Of a stretch of 64,000 nucleotides of DNA, positions 24,512 to 32,948 are shown one piece after another. The notes under the pieces were generated by a model. That model was not told where the DNA came from and searched no databases. It was given only the letters and a program-made list of their open reading frames with translations. A program made the translations under genes and the position numbers. This DNA comes from an uncultured Paracoccus sp. (GTDB lineage Bacteria > Pseudomonadota > Alphaproteobacteria > Rhodobacterales > Rhodobacteraceae). The stretch is taken from contig NZ_CANMEH010000003.1 in NCBI RefSeq assembly GCF_947496875.1, positions 248,001 through 312,000 of the forward strand, in the 5' to 3' direction. Position 1 is the first letter of the stretch. Each line of letters starts with the position of its first letter.

Positions 24512-25645
24512 ATGGTCGCAGGGGAACGCACCGTTCATCCTCCCTTGCACGGGATGTCGCAGCTGCGACAGCCCCTGACAATGGGCGAGCGCGCCGTACT
24601 CGACCTGTTCGTCCATAAATTACCTCCCGGCTGGTAAATCTACGTGCAACCCCATTCAAACGGGCTGCGTCCGGACTTCGTTCTGCTCAATCCTAACGTC
24701 GGGAACTCGAGCCTGTTCGCTGGCCTGCCCGAGAAACCTGACGAGCCACTTCCGCGAAGTGAGTGGAGGAAGCGGTCGCAGGCTGTGATCGACCGCATCC
24801 TCAACATAGATGTGCCCGACCTCGCCTTCCGTGCCGTCGGAGAGCCGAACGTGACGCGCTACGATGCGATCCTGGTCGACGAGGGACAGGACTATCGATT
24901 GCCTTGGTGGAACGCGCTCCGCCGCGCGGCCAAGGATGGAGGCGAATGCGTGTTGGTCGCCGACGCGACTCAAGATGTCTATGGAACTGCGGGTGCCTGG
25001 ACCGACAACGCCATGCGCGGCGCAGGTTTCAGCGGCGCCTGGGTGCAGCTTGAGACCAGCTACCGCCTGCCTAATGACGCAATGGAGCTGGCCCGAGCCT
25101 TCGCGGACGATTTCCTCCCGCGAGATTCAATTGACCTTCCCAGACCCGAGCAAGGCTCCATGGCGCTGCACCCATGCACTCTTCGATGGGTCCAACGGCA
25201 ACCGGATGCGAGGACCACAGATACCTGCGTCACCGAGATCCTATCCATGATGAAGCGAGCCGGACGCGATTGACTTGCGAATGCCGACATCTGCCTTCTA
25301 ACAGACGATCAGAGGGCCGGCGCGGAAATCGTTCGGTCGCTGGAGAAGAAGAACATTCGTGCTGTGACGACGTTCGACGATCGTGGCGTGGAGTCGAAGC
25401 GGCGCAAGATGGGCTTTTGGATGGGAAACGCCCGAGTAAAGGCGACGACGCTTCACAGCTTCAAGGGTTGGGAATCCCGCCTCCTCGTCGTCCAAATCAC
25501 CCGTGCTTCGTCGGACGACTCGCTCGCGCTGGTTTACGCGGGCCTCACGAGACTGAAGCGCAACGTCCGGGGTAGCCATTTGACAGTCGTCTGCAGCGCG
25601 CCGGAACTTGCTGGGTTCGGCCGGCGGTGGCCCGAACAAGGATGA
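24512..25645 (+). pseudogene. NERD-UvrD-type nuclease/helicase, interrupted
   Basis: One frame runs from an ATG at 24512 to a stop at 25643-25645, interrupted by TAA at 24635-24637 and TGA at 25271-25273. The 5' part (GERAVLDLF...KLPPGW, stop, IYVQPHSNGLRPDFVLLNP) matches the start of a NERD domain. After LNPNVG, where EVK-type nuclease residues should follow, the sequence jumps to helicase sequence with DAILVDEGQDY (motif II), VLVADATQDVYG and ETSYRLP. After the second stop come DICLLTDDQ, TTLHSFKGWESRLLVV and YAGLTRLKR (motifs V/VI). Walker A and most of the nuclease are therefore missing. It is inactive as read, and directly follows the TIR gene. Confidence 0.75.
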
Positions 25646-26025
25646 GAGCTGAGAGTGCGCTCCCGCTGCTTGCTCCAGGACTGAATTTCCATCCAGCCGC
25701 ACCCCGCAGCCCGTGGTCGTTTACGGATGGGGGCGTGGTGTGTTCGCGCTGTTCAGATGCAGCGCATAACCTGCGGGAACTTCGCTCTGCCGACATCTCA
25801 GCTGTCGCGTCGAACGCCTCTCCAAGGACGACCTTTGGGAACTTGGCTGTCGTCGGCGCAACTGCCGCCGCAGCCGGAATGATGAGAGGTGTGGCGGTCC
25901 GCAGCAACTACAGCCCCGACTTGCCTCTCATGTAACGGCAATGCGTATCTCTCATCCTCAGGGGTGTGCTGTGCCGGCCGGCTCAGTAGCCTCGCTGCAA
26001 ACGCAGTTCTTACGCCGGGTTCCTG
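25646..26025. other. 380-bp region without a recognisable gene
   Basis: Short frames are open on both strands here (for example one of ~120 codons leftward ending at 25545), but none has a family resemblance or a ribosome site. The stretch may be debris between the helicase pseudogene and the beta-propeller gene. Confidence 0.5.
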
Positions 26026-27267
26026 ATGTCCGCAGCCCTGCAGGAAGACGGATTGCAGTTGGTCTTCGAGAGGGCTGCCGATCCCTATTCGAGTTGGTGG
26101 CAGAGACCCTTCCACTATGACATGGAGACTGGTGTGGGAGCCCCCATTCTCGTTCCGGAGGATGCCTGGGTCGAGGATTTCGCACTGTCGCCGGACGGAT
26201 CCACGGTCGCATTCAGCAGTCGTTACAATCTTCTCGGACTGGAGGACCACGACGGCTACACGAGCCATGTCTACCTCTATGACATGGCGACCGCGACCAT
26301 GCGATCCATTACCGTGGACAGCGAGTTTTCGAACCATACTCCGATGTTCTCTGCTGACGGCTCCACGCTGGTCTTCACAGAGAACCCCGGCATCTGGGAT
26401 GAGAATGCCCCGCGGCCGGATGTGATTGTCCATGACCTGGAATCCGGCACGAACACCAACATCACCGACGTCGGCAACGGGGGCTATTATCACTGGGCGA
26501 TGGAGGTCTCGAACGACGGATCCAAGGTGGTCTATCGCCAGGAGACGAACCCGCATCCGTGGCTCTGGGACGACTCGGATCCCTTCATCGTCGACAGCGA
26601 TCTCTTCGTCCATGACCGGACCACCGGAGAGTCCATCAAGATCGCCGACGGGCACCATACCCAGGAGGGAGTCGGTGTTCGTGTCGAGTCCGCGGGCTTC
26701 ATTGACGACAACTCGAAGCTGGTCTTCACCCGCGGCGAAGGCTCCGGCATCGAATCTGACGTCCTGATCTTCGATCTGGAAACCGGCACGACCACGACCA
26801 TCGGCCACGGCGCCGGGCATGTCTCGGCGCATGGCTCGACGATCGTCTACACGACCGCCGGCATTACGGTCGGCAGTGGCCAGAACAACCTCTACGGCAG
26901 GTTCGGGGACGTCTTCGCCTACGACCTCAAGACCGGGATCACCACCAGCATCACCGAGGGCTCCGATGGCGGGATCGCGGGGCTGCGGCTCTCCGCCGAC
27001 GAGTCGAAGGTCATCTTCTCGAGCAACGCCACCAACCTCATCGACGGCGAGGTCGATCTCAACGGCGACACCTCCGATGTCTTCATCTTCGACATGGAGA
27101 GCGGCGCGCTGGCCAACATCACCAGCGGGGGCAATGGCGACAGCTTCGTCGGCGGCATCAGTGCGGACGGATCAAGGGCGATCTTCACGAGCCATGCCAC
27201 CAACCTGGTGGAGGGCGTGATCGATACGAACGGCAACCAGCTGGACGTCTTCGTCTTCGAGATCTGA
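26026..27267 (+). CDS. PD40/TolB-like beta-propeller protein
   Basis: A 413-residue protein made of about seven to eight PD40-type repeats of ~50 residues. Typical cores are LSPDGSTVAFSS, FSADGSTLVFTE, VSNDGSKVVYRQ, LSADESKVIFSS and ISADGSRAIFTS, each followed by a DVFxxD-(M/L)-ESG-type strand. This is enough for a closed propeller. It is Asp-rich with acidic loops such as DLNGDTSD, consistent with an exported, calcium-tolerant protein, but there is no signal peptide and no ribosome site before the ATG. It may be the 3' part of a larger secreted or RTX-type gene. A strong hairpin follows the stop. Function unknown. Confidence 0.7.
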   Translation: MSAALQEDGLQLVFERAADPYSSWWQRPFHYDMETGVGAPILVPEDAWVEDFALSPDGSTVAFSSRYNLLGLEDHDGYTSHVYLYDMATATMRSITVDSEFSNHTPMFSADGSTLVFTENPGIWDENAPRPDVIVHDLESGTNTNITDVGNGGYYHWAMEVSNDGSKVVYRQETNPHPWLWDDSDPFIVDSDLFVHDRTTGESIKIADGHHTQEGVGVRVESAGFIDDNSKLVFTRGEGSGIESDVLIFDLETGTTTTIGHGAGHVSAHGSTIVYTTAGITVGSGQNNLYGRFGDVFAYDLKTGITTSITEGSDGGIAGLRLSADESKVIFSSNATNLIDGEVDLNGDTSDVFIFDMESGALANITSGGNGDSFVGGISADGSRAIFTSHATNLVEGVIDTNGNQLDVFVFEI

Positions 27268-27276
27268 CAGGGTCCG

Positions 27277-27312
27277 AAGGGGTGCGGTCGCCCCGTCCGT
27301 GCCGCACCCTTT
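27277..27312 (+). terminator. Rho-independent-like hairpin after the beta-propeller gene
   Basis: AAGGGGTGCGG (27277-27287) pairs with CCGCACCCTTT (27302-27312) with one G-T pair, 10 bp beyond the stop. The remaining bases to 27460 contain nothing recognised. Confidence 0.65.
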
Positions 27313-27460
27313 GCCGCCGGTGGTCTTTCGCCAGTGCAGGCGGTGACAGTACCGGGACGCTGACAAGCAGCCGTGCATACCCCACGGCGTTCTGCGCCCC
27401 GGTGCTCTTTTCCCAACTCGTTTTTGTTTCGCCCCGCCTCACCTGAGATCAGAAGACCTT

Positions 27461-29014
27461 TCACAGGGTCCTCGCCAAGGGCGAGACGGACGATTCCAGA
27501 GCGGATGTCATCTCCGGCGCCTCGCACCCGGTCGTGCAGCACCGGCCCGGCTGTTTCGAGACTCGCCGGCCATCGTTCAGCAAGCCACGGTCGAGAAGGC
27601 TTTCGACCAGCTCCACCTTTTCCGTGACCGGGTAGTTGCGCCAGATCTCGCGCTTCATCGCTTCGGGGGAGCCGCCGCCGTGGAGCGAGATCACCGAATA
27701 CCAGCCGGCGTTGTCCGAGATCGTCAGGTCCTCGATGAAGCGGGCCACCTCGGCGCGCTGCTCGAAGGGAATGTCGGCGCGCCCGCCCATGACTGCAGCG
27801 ATCGAGGCGGCGGTCTCGGGATTGTGGTCCTCGTCCGGTCCCGGCAAGGCCACGATCAGCCCGCCCGAGACATAATGTGCGACCCGGTGCATGTCGTAGA
27901 TCTTGGTCGCCAGCAGCAGCTTGCCGATGTTGGAGAAGACTGCATCCGGCATCACCGACCCGGCCGCATCCCTGGTGCAATAGACCGAGGCGGCCACGCC
28001 GCAGGCATAGAAGCTCTCGGTGATGGTGATCAGCTCGACCATCTGGTCGCGGATATGCGCGTGGCGATCCGCATCGAGCCCGTTGGCCTCGATCATCAGC
28101 GCCCCGGCCCCGATCAGCAGGTCGCCGAAGCCGGCGCGCGCACCGATGCAGGATTGGCGATGGTGGGTAGCATAGGAGATCGTCAGAAACCCGCCCTCCC
28201 CGGTCTCGCCCGCCAGGAAAACCCGGTCGTGCGGCACGAAGACGTCATCGAAGACCACCATCGCCACCGCCTGTCCGTACTTGGCCGAGAACTTCGCGGC
28301 GGCATTCCCCGGCTGCCCCGCGGGCCGCGAGATGATCGTCACGCCGGGCGCGTCACAGGGAACCGCGCAGCACACGGCAAAGGCGCTGTCCTCGGGCACA
28401 TGGGTGCGGCAGGGCATGACAAGGAACTCGTGCATGTAGGGCGCACCCGTGACGATGGCCTTGGTGCCGCGGATGACGATGCCATCCGGGCGCCGTTCCT
28501 TGACATGGACATAGACGTCCGGGTTGACCTGCTTTCCCGGCCGCAGCGAGCGGTCGCCCTTGGCATCGGTCATCGCGACACCCAGCGTCAGGTCACGATC
28601 CTGGACCTCATGCAGGTAGGCGAGGAACCGCTGGTGGTAGTCGGTGCCGTGGTTTGCATCGGTCAGGTGCGTCGCCTGCCAGAGCGCGTTCAGCGCGTCA
28701 TGGGTCAGATAGCGCTGCGCGCAGCCTGACGTCCTGCAGACCAGCCGCACCGCTTCGAGCTTGTCGAGCAGGTCCTGCGAGGTCTCGTTGATGTGCAGCA
28801 TGCGGTTGACGGTCTTGCCCGACGTGCCCTGCCGCGCGGTCATGATCCGCGCGTGCTGTTCCTGCAGGGCAAAGTCGTAGGTGACGCCGACGCCAGCAAT
28901 GCCGGGTGCCAGCAGCGGCTCGTCGGCGACACTGTCCACCTGCTGACCGCTGACAAAGACCCGGGGCCTGTAGGCCCGGAGAGAGTCCCGGTAGTCGGCG
29001 GCTGACATCAGCAT
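27461..29014 (-). CDS. 4-hydroxyphenylacetate 3-hydroxylase / 4-hydroxybutyryl-CoA dehydratase-family flavoprotein
   Basis: A 517-residue protein of the HpaB/AbfD acyl-CoA-dehydrogenase-like family. Landmarks are YDFALQEQHARIM, GIVIRGTKAIVTGAPYMHEFLVMP, FDDVFVPHDRVFLAGE and YATHHRQSCIGARAGFGDLLIGAG. AbfD enzymes hold a [4Fe-4S] cluster with Cys99, Cys103, His292 and Cys299 (clostridial numbering). Here C98 fits the first position but Tyr102 replaces the second, so it may not be a classical dehydratase. The ATG at 29014 has GGGGAG 8 bases upstream; a GTG at 29023 is too close. It is divergent from a TetR gene that is its probable regulator. The substrate is unknown. Confidence 0.75.
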   Translation of the reverse strand: MLMSAADYRDSLRAYRPRVFVSGQQVDSVADEPLLAPGIAGVGVTYDFALQEQHARIMTARQGTSGKTVNRMLHINETSQDLLDKLEAVRLVCRTSGCAQRYLTHDALNALWQATHLTDANHGTDYHQRFLAYLHEVQDRDLTLGVAMTDAKGDRSLRPGKQVNPDVYVHVKERRPDGIVIRGTKAIVTGAPYMHEFLVMPCRTHVPEDSAFAVCCAVPCDAPGVTIISRPAGQPGNAAAKFSAKYGQAVAMVVFDDVFVPHDRVFLAGETGEGGFLTISYATHHRQSCIGARAGFGDLLIGAGALMIEANGLDADRHAHIRDQMVELITITESFYACGVAASVYCTRDAAGSVMPDAVFSNIGKLLLATKIYDMHRVAHYVSGGLIVALPGPDEDHNPETAASIAAVMGGRADIPFEQRAEVARFIEDLTISDNAGWYSVISLHGGGSPEAMKREIWRNYPVTEKVELVESLLDRGLLNDGRRVSKQPGRCCTTGCEAPEMTSALESSVSPLARTL

Positions 29015-29048
29015 GGTGTTCACTCCCCGTTGTTACACTCGTCGAACG

Positions 29049-29067
29049 CTGTTAAATTCGTGAACAG
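29049..29067. promoter_or_regulatory. Possible TetR operator, CTGTT-N9-AACAG
   Basis: An inverted repeat with 5-bp arms lies in the 86-bp gap between the divergent HpaB/AbfD-like gene and the TetR gene, where an autoregulatory operator would be expected. Confidence 0.45.
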
Positions 29068-29100
29068 TGTCAGAATGCCTGTCAAGCATAACGGGAGCGC

Positions 29101-29742
29101 ATGGTGGCGGAACGACAGGTCCGGCGGGCGGCGGTCAGCGAACACAAGCGCGCGCTGATTCTTGAGGCTGCGCGTCAGGTCTTTGCCGAAGAGGGGCTGG
29201 ACGGCGCAAGCCTGCGGGCCATTGCGGCGCGTGCCGGTTACACCCCGGCCGCGCTCTATTTCCATTTCGACTCCAAGGAGGCCATGTATGCCGAGGTGCT
29301 GCATGGCTCGCTGGTCACTCTGGGCGGCGCGGTCGGGGAAAGCGTTGCGGCGGCGAAGACGCCGCAGCAGCGGCTGAAGGCCGCAGCAATGGCGTTCTTC
29401 CGGTTCTATGCCGAGAACCCGCGCGATCTGGACCTGGGCTTCTATCTGTTCCGCGGCGGCATGAAGCCGGCAGGACTCGGCCGCGAGCGGGACGAGCGGC
29501 TGAACGCGGCGCTTGAAGCGGCCCTGCGGCCAATCGCCGAGGCAGCCGTTGCGCTTGGATCCTCGGCGGATCGCGCCAATCTGCTGATGGTGGATTGCTT
29601 CGCCCATGCGACCGGGCTTCTGCTGCTGCTCCATACCGGCCGGATCCGCATGTTCGGCGCCTCGGCGCCGGACCTGATGGCGGCATTTGTCGATGACCGC
29701 ATCGAGCGGCTTCTGGAAGGACAGGACCATGATGACGATTGA
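29101..29742 (+). CDS. TetR/AcrR-family transcriptional regulator
   Basis: A 213-residue regulator. The N-terminal helix-turn-helix is LEAARQVFAEEGLDGASLRAI followed by ARAGYTPAALYFHFDSKEAMYAEV, the standard TetR signature. The rest is a helical ligand-binding domain. It is divergent from the HpaB/AbfD-like gene and its 3' end overlaps the isochorismatase-family gene by 14 bp, so it probably controls both, sensing the pathway substrate. Confidence 0.9.
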   Translation: MVAERQVRRAAVSEHKRALILEAARQVFAEEGLDGASLRAIAARAGYTPAALYFHFDSKEAMYAEVLHGSLVTLGGAVGESVAAAKTPQQRLKAAAMAFFRFYAENPRDLDLGFYLFRGGMKPAGLGRERDERLNAALEAALRPIAEAAVALGSSADRANLLMVDCFAHATGLLLLLHTGRIRMFGASAPDLMAAFVDDRIERLLEGQDHDDD

Positions 29743-30262
29743 TCCCGCACGCTCGATGCTTCTGATCATCGACTTCCAGGCACGCCTGATGCCGGCGATC
29801 CATGAAGGCGAGGTGGCGGTCCGCAACGCGCGGCGGCTGACCGACGCCGCAGGGCTGATGGGCATCCCCTGCCTCTTCACCGAGCAGAACGCGAAGGGTC
29901 TTGGCCCCACCGTCGATGACCTTCCGAGACCCGAGGATCGCGTGGTTCACAAGCAGTCCTTCGATGCGTGCCGCGCCGAGGGCTTTCTTTCCCGCATCCC
30001 ACCCGATGCCCATGTCGTCGTCGCCGGCTGCGAGGCGCATGTCTGCGTCCTGCAAACGGTGCTGGGCCTGCGCGCGGCCTCACGGCAGACCTGGGTCGTG
30101 CGCGACGCAATCGGCTCGCGCCATCCCGAGAACAAGGAAACAGCCCTGCGCCGCATGGAACGCCACGGCGCCGAGATCGTGACAACCGAGATGGTGATCT
30201 TCGAGTGGCTCCAGACCGCCGAGCACCCGCAGTTCCGGCAGGCCACGGCATTGATCAGGTAG
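29729..30262 (+). CDS. Isochorismatase-family cysteine hydrolase
   Basis: A 177-residue cysteine hydrolase. The catalytic triad is visible as Asp in LLIIDFQARLMPA, Lys in FTEQNAKGLGPT or a nearby Lys (RVVHKQSF), and Cys in VVVAGCEAHVCVLQT. A cis-peptide-type VAGCEAHVCV stretch is typical. Such enzymes cleave amides (nicotinamidase-like), carbamates or isochorismate. The ATG at 29729 lies inside the TetR gene end with AGGACAGGA just before it. Co-transcription with the TetR suggests a role in the same degradation route as the HpaB/AbfD-like enzyme. Confidence 0.82.
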   Translation: MMTIDPARSMLLIIDFQARLMPAIHEGEVAVRNARRLTDAAGLMGIPCLFTEQNAKGLGPTVDDLPRPEDRVVHKQSFDACRAEGFLSRIPPDAHVVVAGCEAHVCVLQTVLGLRAASRQTWVVRDAIGSRHPENKETALRRMERHGAEIVTTEMVIFEWLQTAEHPQFRQATALIR

Positions 30263-30396
30263 ACCGAAACGTCCGGAAGAAGAGCCGGAGCAGATCATCC
30301 GGCCGGATCGTGACGCCGCGTAGCCGCCGCGACCGAGGCGGACGCTTGACGGGCTGCGCGGGGTCTCCTGCTCTCGAACGCGGGAGATGATCGGGC

Positions 30397-31325
30397 GTGA
30401 CCCAAGTGATCGTGGCCCATTGCGACTGGAGCGTTGATCCCCGCAAGCGCTGGATGGCCACCGCTCTCCGTGAGAATGGCGCTTGGCATCTGAACCTGCC
30501 CGAACCCGTTGGCGAGGCACCGGCCCTTTTCGACCGCCTCCGCGCGCGAGCGACGAACTCCGGCCGCTTGTCGTGGGGTTCGATTTCCCGATCGGCGTGC
30601 CGGCGGCCTATGGCAAGCTGACCGGGCTGACGGACTTCAGGTCGTTCCTGTCATCGCTTGGCAAGGGCGATTGGCGCCACTGGTTCGACGTCTGCTCCCG
30701 CGCGGAGGAAATCAGCACGCGGCGTCCATTCTACCCGATGCGGCCCGGTGGGACGAAGCGGATCCATCTCGAAGAAGGTCTCGGCATGGACCGCGAAGCG
30801 CTCCTGCGTGCCTGCGAGCGCGCCACCCCTCACCGACCGGCAGCATGCAGCCTCTTCTGGACCCTCGGCGGCAATCAGGTAGGCAAAGGCGCGATTTCAG
30901 GCTGGCGCGAGGTGCTGCAGCCCAACCTGGCGCAGCTCTCCCTCTGGCCCTTCGACGGCACATTTGAACAGCTGACACGGACCCGCGACATCGTCGTGGT
31001 CGAGACCTACCCGGGCGACGTCTACGGCCAGATCGGCCTGCCGGCGAAGAAGCTCTGGATCAAGCGAACCCGCGAAGGCCGACAGGTCGCCGGAACTGGA
31101 CTCGTCCGCTGGATCGAACAGCGCCCCGTGGTGGCGTCGAAGGAAATGCTGGACGTGATGGAGAGCGGCTTCACTGACCGCCCGGTCGGGGAAGATCAGT
31201 TCGACGCCGTCGTCGGGCTCTTCGGTATGCTCGACGTCCTCGATGGCCGGCGCCCCGCCGCGCCCGACGGCCTTCACCGCGACACGACGGCCTGGGAGGG
31301 CTGGATACTGGGGCAAGGTTCTTGA
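30397..31325 (+). pseudogene. DUF429-like protein, frameshifted at a CG repeat
   Basis: Two overlapping frames make one protein. The first (GTG at 30397) reads MTQVIVAHCDWSVDPRKRWM, continuing to PALFDRLRA. The second, from about 30549 to 31325, reads SDELRPLVVGFDFPIGVPAAYG, then KRIHLEEGLGMD, RDIVVVETYPGDVYGQIG and GEDQFDAVVGLFGML. Acidic residues in CDWS, FDFPIG and ETYPGD are those expected of the RNase-H-like DUF429 fold. The frames would join if one CG of the (CG)4 run at 30541-30548 were removed. It is either a pseudogene or a sequencing/replication slippage. Function of the family is unclear. Confidence 0.65.
30541..30548. repeat. (CG)4 dinucleotide run at the DUF429 frameshift
   Basis: Four CG units sit exactly where the reading frame must change; three units would restore one continuous frame. 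Confidence 0.6.
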
Positions 31326-31575
31326 GGCAGAGCCCCTTGTGGCCTGGCGTCAGTCCCGGCGGGTGGCCGGGTTACATCTGACTGGGTCCATTCAACAGGG
31401 ACGGTCGCATGATCGCGGATATCGCGCGGAGAGAAGTTGACTGCATCTCGTCGCCGCGAATCCCGCTGGTTCGATCGGCCGCCCAGAAAGCTGCTTGGAG
31501 GGGAGTTTCGTTGCGCGTTTCGTTGCGGAGCCCGAAATTGCTCGCGACGAAAGCCCGCCAACTCGTTGAAATCAT

Positions 31576-31652
<77 letters not shown>

Positions 31653-31701
31653 ATTGCGGGTCAGATACCGCCATCGGCGCGGGGCTGCAATGGGCAAACC
31701 G

Positions 31702-31721
31702 CGGGCCGGGAGCATGGCCCG
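31702..31721 (-). terminator. GC-rich hairpin downstream of recA
   Basis: CGGGCC (31702-31707) pairs with GGCCCG (31716-31721) just after the recA stop (31733) and before the tRNA. There is no T-run, so function as a terminator is tentative. Confidence 0.35.
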
Positions 31722-31732
31722 GGGCCGCCGCA

Positions 31733-32803
31733 TCACTCCTCGGTCAAGGCCTCGGACTCGTCGGGAGTGGTGGCGAAATCCAGGCCATGGCTGGCGCGGA
31801 TCTTGTCCTCGATCATCGCGGCCATGTCCGGGTGATCGCGCAGGAACTGCTTGGCGTTCTCGCGGCCCTGGCCGATGCGTTCGTCGCCGCAGGAATACCA
31901 CGCCCCCGATTTCTCGACCACGCCCGTCTTAACCCCCAGGTCGATCAGTTCGCCGGTCTTGGAAATCCCCTCGCCATACATGATGTCGAACTCGACCTGC
32001 CTGAAGGGCGGGGCCACCTTGTTCTTCACGACCTTGACCTTGGTGGTGTTGCCCACGACCTCGTCGCGATCCTTGATCGAACCGGTGCGGCGGATGTCGA
32101 GACGGACCGAGGCATAGAATTTTAGCGCGTTGCCGCCCGACGTGGTTTCCGGGTTGCCGAACATCACGCCGATCTTCATCCGGATCTGGTTGATGAAGAT
32201 CACCATGCAGTTCGACCGGCCGATGCTGGCGGTCAGCTTGCGCATCGCCTGGCTCATCAGCCTAGCCTGGGCGCCCATCTGCATGTCGCCCATGTCGCCC
32301 TCGATCTCGGACTTGGGGGTCAGTGCGGCGACCGAATCGACGACCACCATGCTGACCGCCCCGGACCGCACCAGGGTGTCGACGATCTCCAGCGCCTGTT
32401 CACCGGTATCGGGCTGGCTGATCAGCAGCTCGTCGAGGTTGACGCCCAGCTTGCGGGCGTATTGCGGATCCAGCGCGTGTTCGGCGTCGACAAAGGCGCA
32501 GACGCCGCCCTTTTTCTGTTCCTCGGCCACGCAATGCAGCGTCAGCGTCGTCTTGCCCGAGCTTTCCGGGCCATAGATCTCGATGATCCGCCCCTTGGGC
32601 AGCCCGCCGATCCCCAGCGCGATGTCGAGCCCCAGCGACCCGGTGGATGTCGCCTCGATCTCGGCTACCGGATTGTCGGCGCCCAGCTTCATGATCGAGC
32701 CCTTGCCGAACTGGCGTTCGATCTGTGCCAGCGCGCTGTCCAGCGCCTTCTGCTTGTCGGCGCCCCGCTTGTCGTTCATCTGCAAGATGTCTGCCCCTGC
32801 CAT
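31733..32803 (-). CDS. recA: RecA recombinase
   Basis: A 356-residue RecA. Walker A is GPESSGKT (78-85). Other core blocks are [37 protein letters not shown], the L2 loop region [32 protein letters not shown], and an acidic C-terminus (DESEALTEE). It drives strand exchange and triggers LexA self-cleavage. I chose the ATG at 32803 ([10 protein letters not shown]) with AAGGA upstream; an ATG at 32824 would add seven residues. An SOS box lies about 60-75 bp upstream of the start, so induction by DNA damage is expected. Confidence 0.97.
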   Translation of the reverse strand: MAGADILQMNDKRGADKQKALDSALAQIERQFGKGSIMKLGADNPVAEIEATSTGSLGLDIALGIGGLPKGRIIEIYGPESSGKTTLTLHCVAEEQKKGGVCAFVDAEHALDPQYARKLGVNLDELLISQPDTGEQALEIVDTLVRSGAVSMVVVDSVAALTPKSEIEGDMGDMQMGAQARLMSQAMRKLTASIGRSNCMVIFINQIRMKIGVMFGNPETTSGGNALKFYASVRLDIRRTGSIKDRDEVVGNTTKVKVVKNKVAPPFRQVEFDIMYGEGISKTGELIDLGVKTGVVEKSGAWYSCGDERIGQGRENAKQFLRDHPDMAAMIEDKIRASHGLDFATTPDESEALTEE

Positions 32804-32861
32804 GTGCCTGTGTCCTTGTGTCATACTGTCCCGCCGGCGACAATCGGCGGCAAGCGCCTGT

Positions 32862-32876
32862 GTTCACGACTTGTTC
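32862..32876 (-). promoter_or_regulatory. Alphaproteobacterial SOS (LexA) box
   Basis: Read on the recA strand this is GAACAAGTCGTGAAC, an exact GAAC-N7-GAAC direct repeat as defined for alphaproteobacterial LexA. It sits ~60 bp before the recA start. Confidence 0.85.
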
Positions 32877-32948
32877 CAAGTTAAGCATGCAGCTGCGGCT
32901 GCACAACCTGCCTCTGGCCGCGCATCCCACGCATGGGACGCGCGATGT

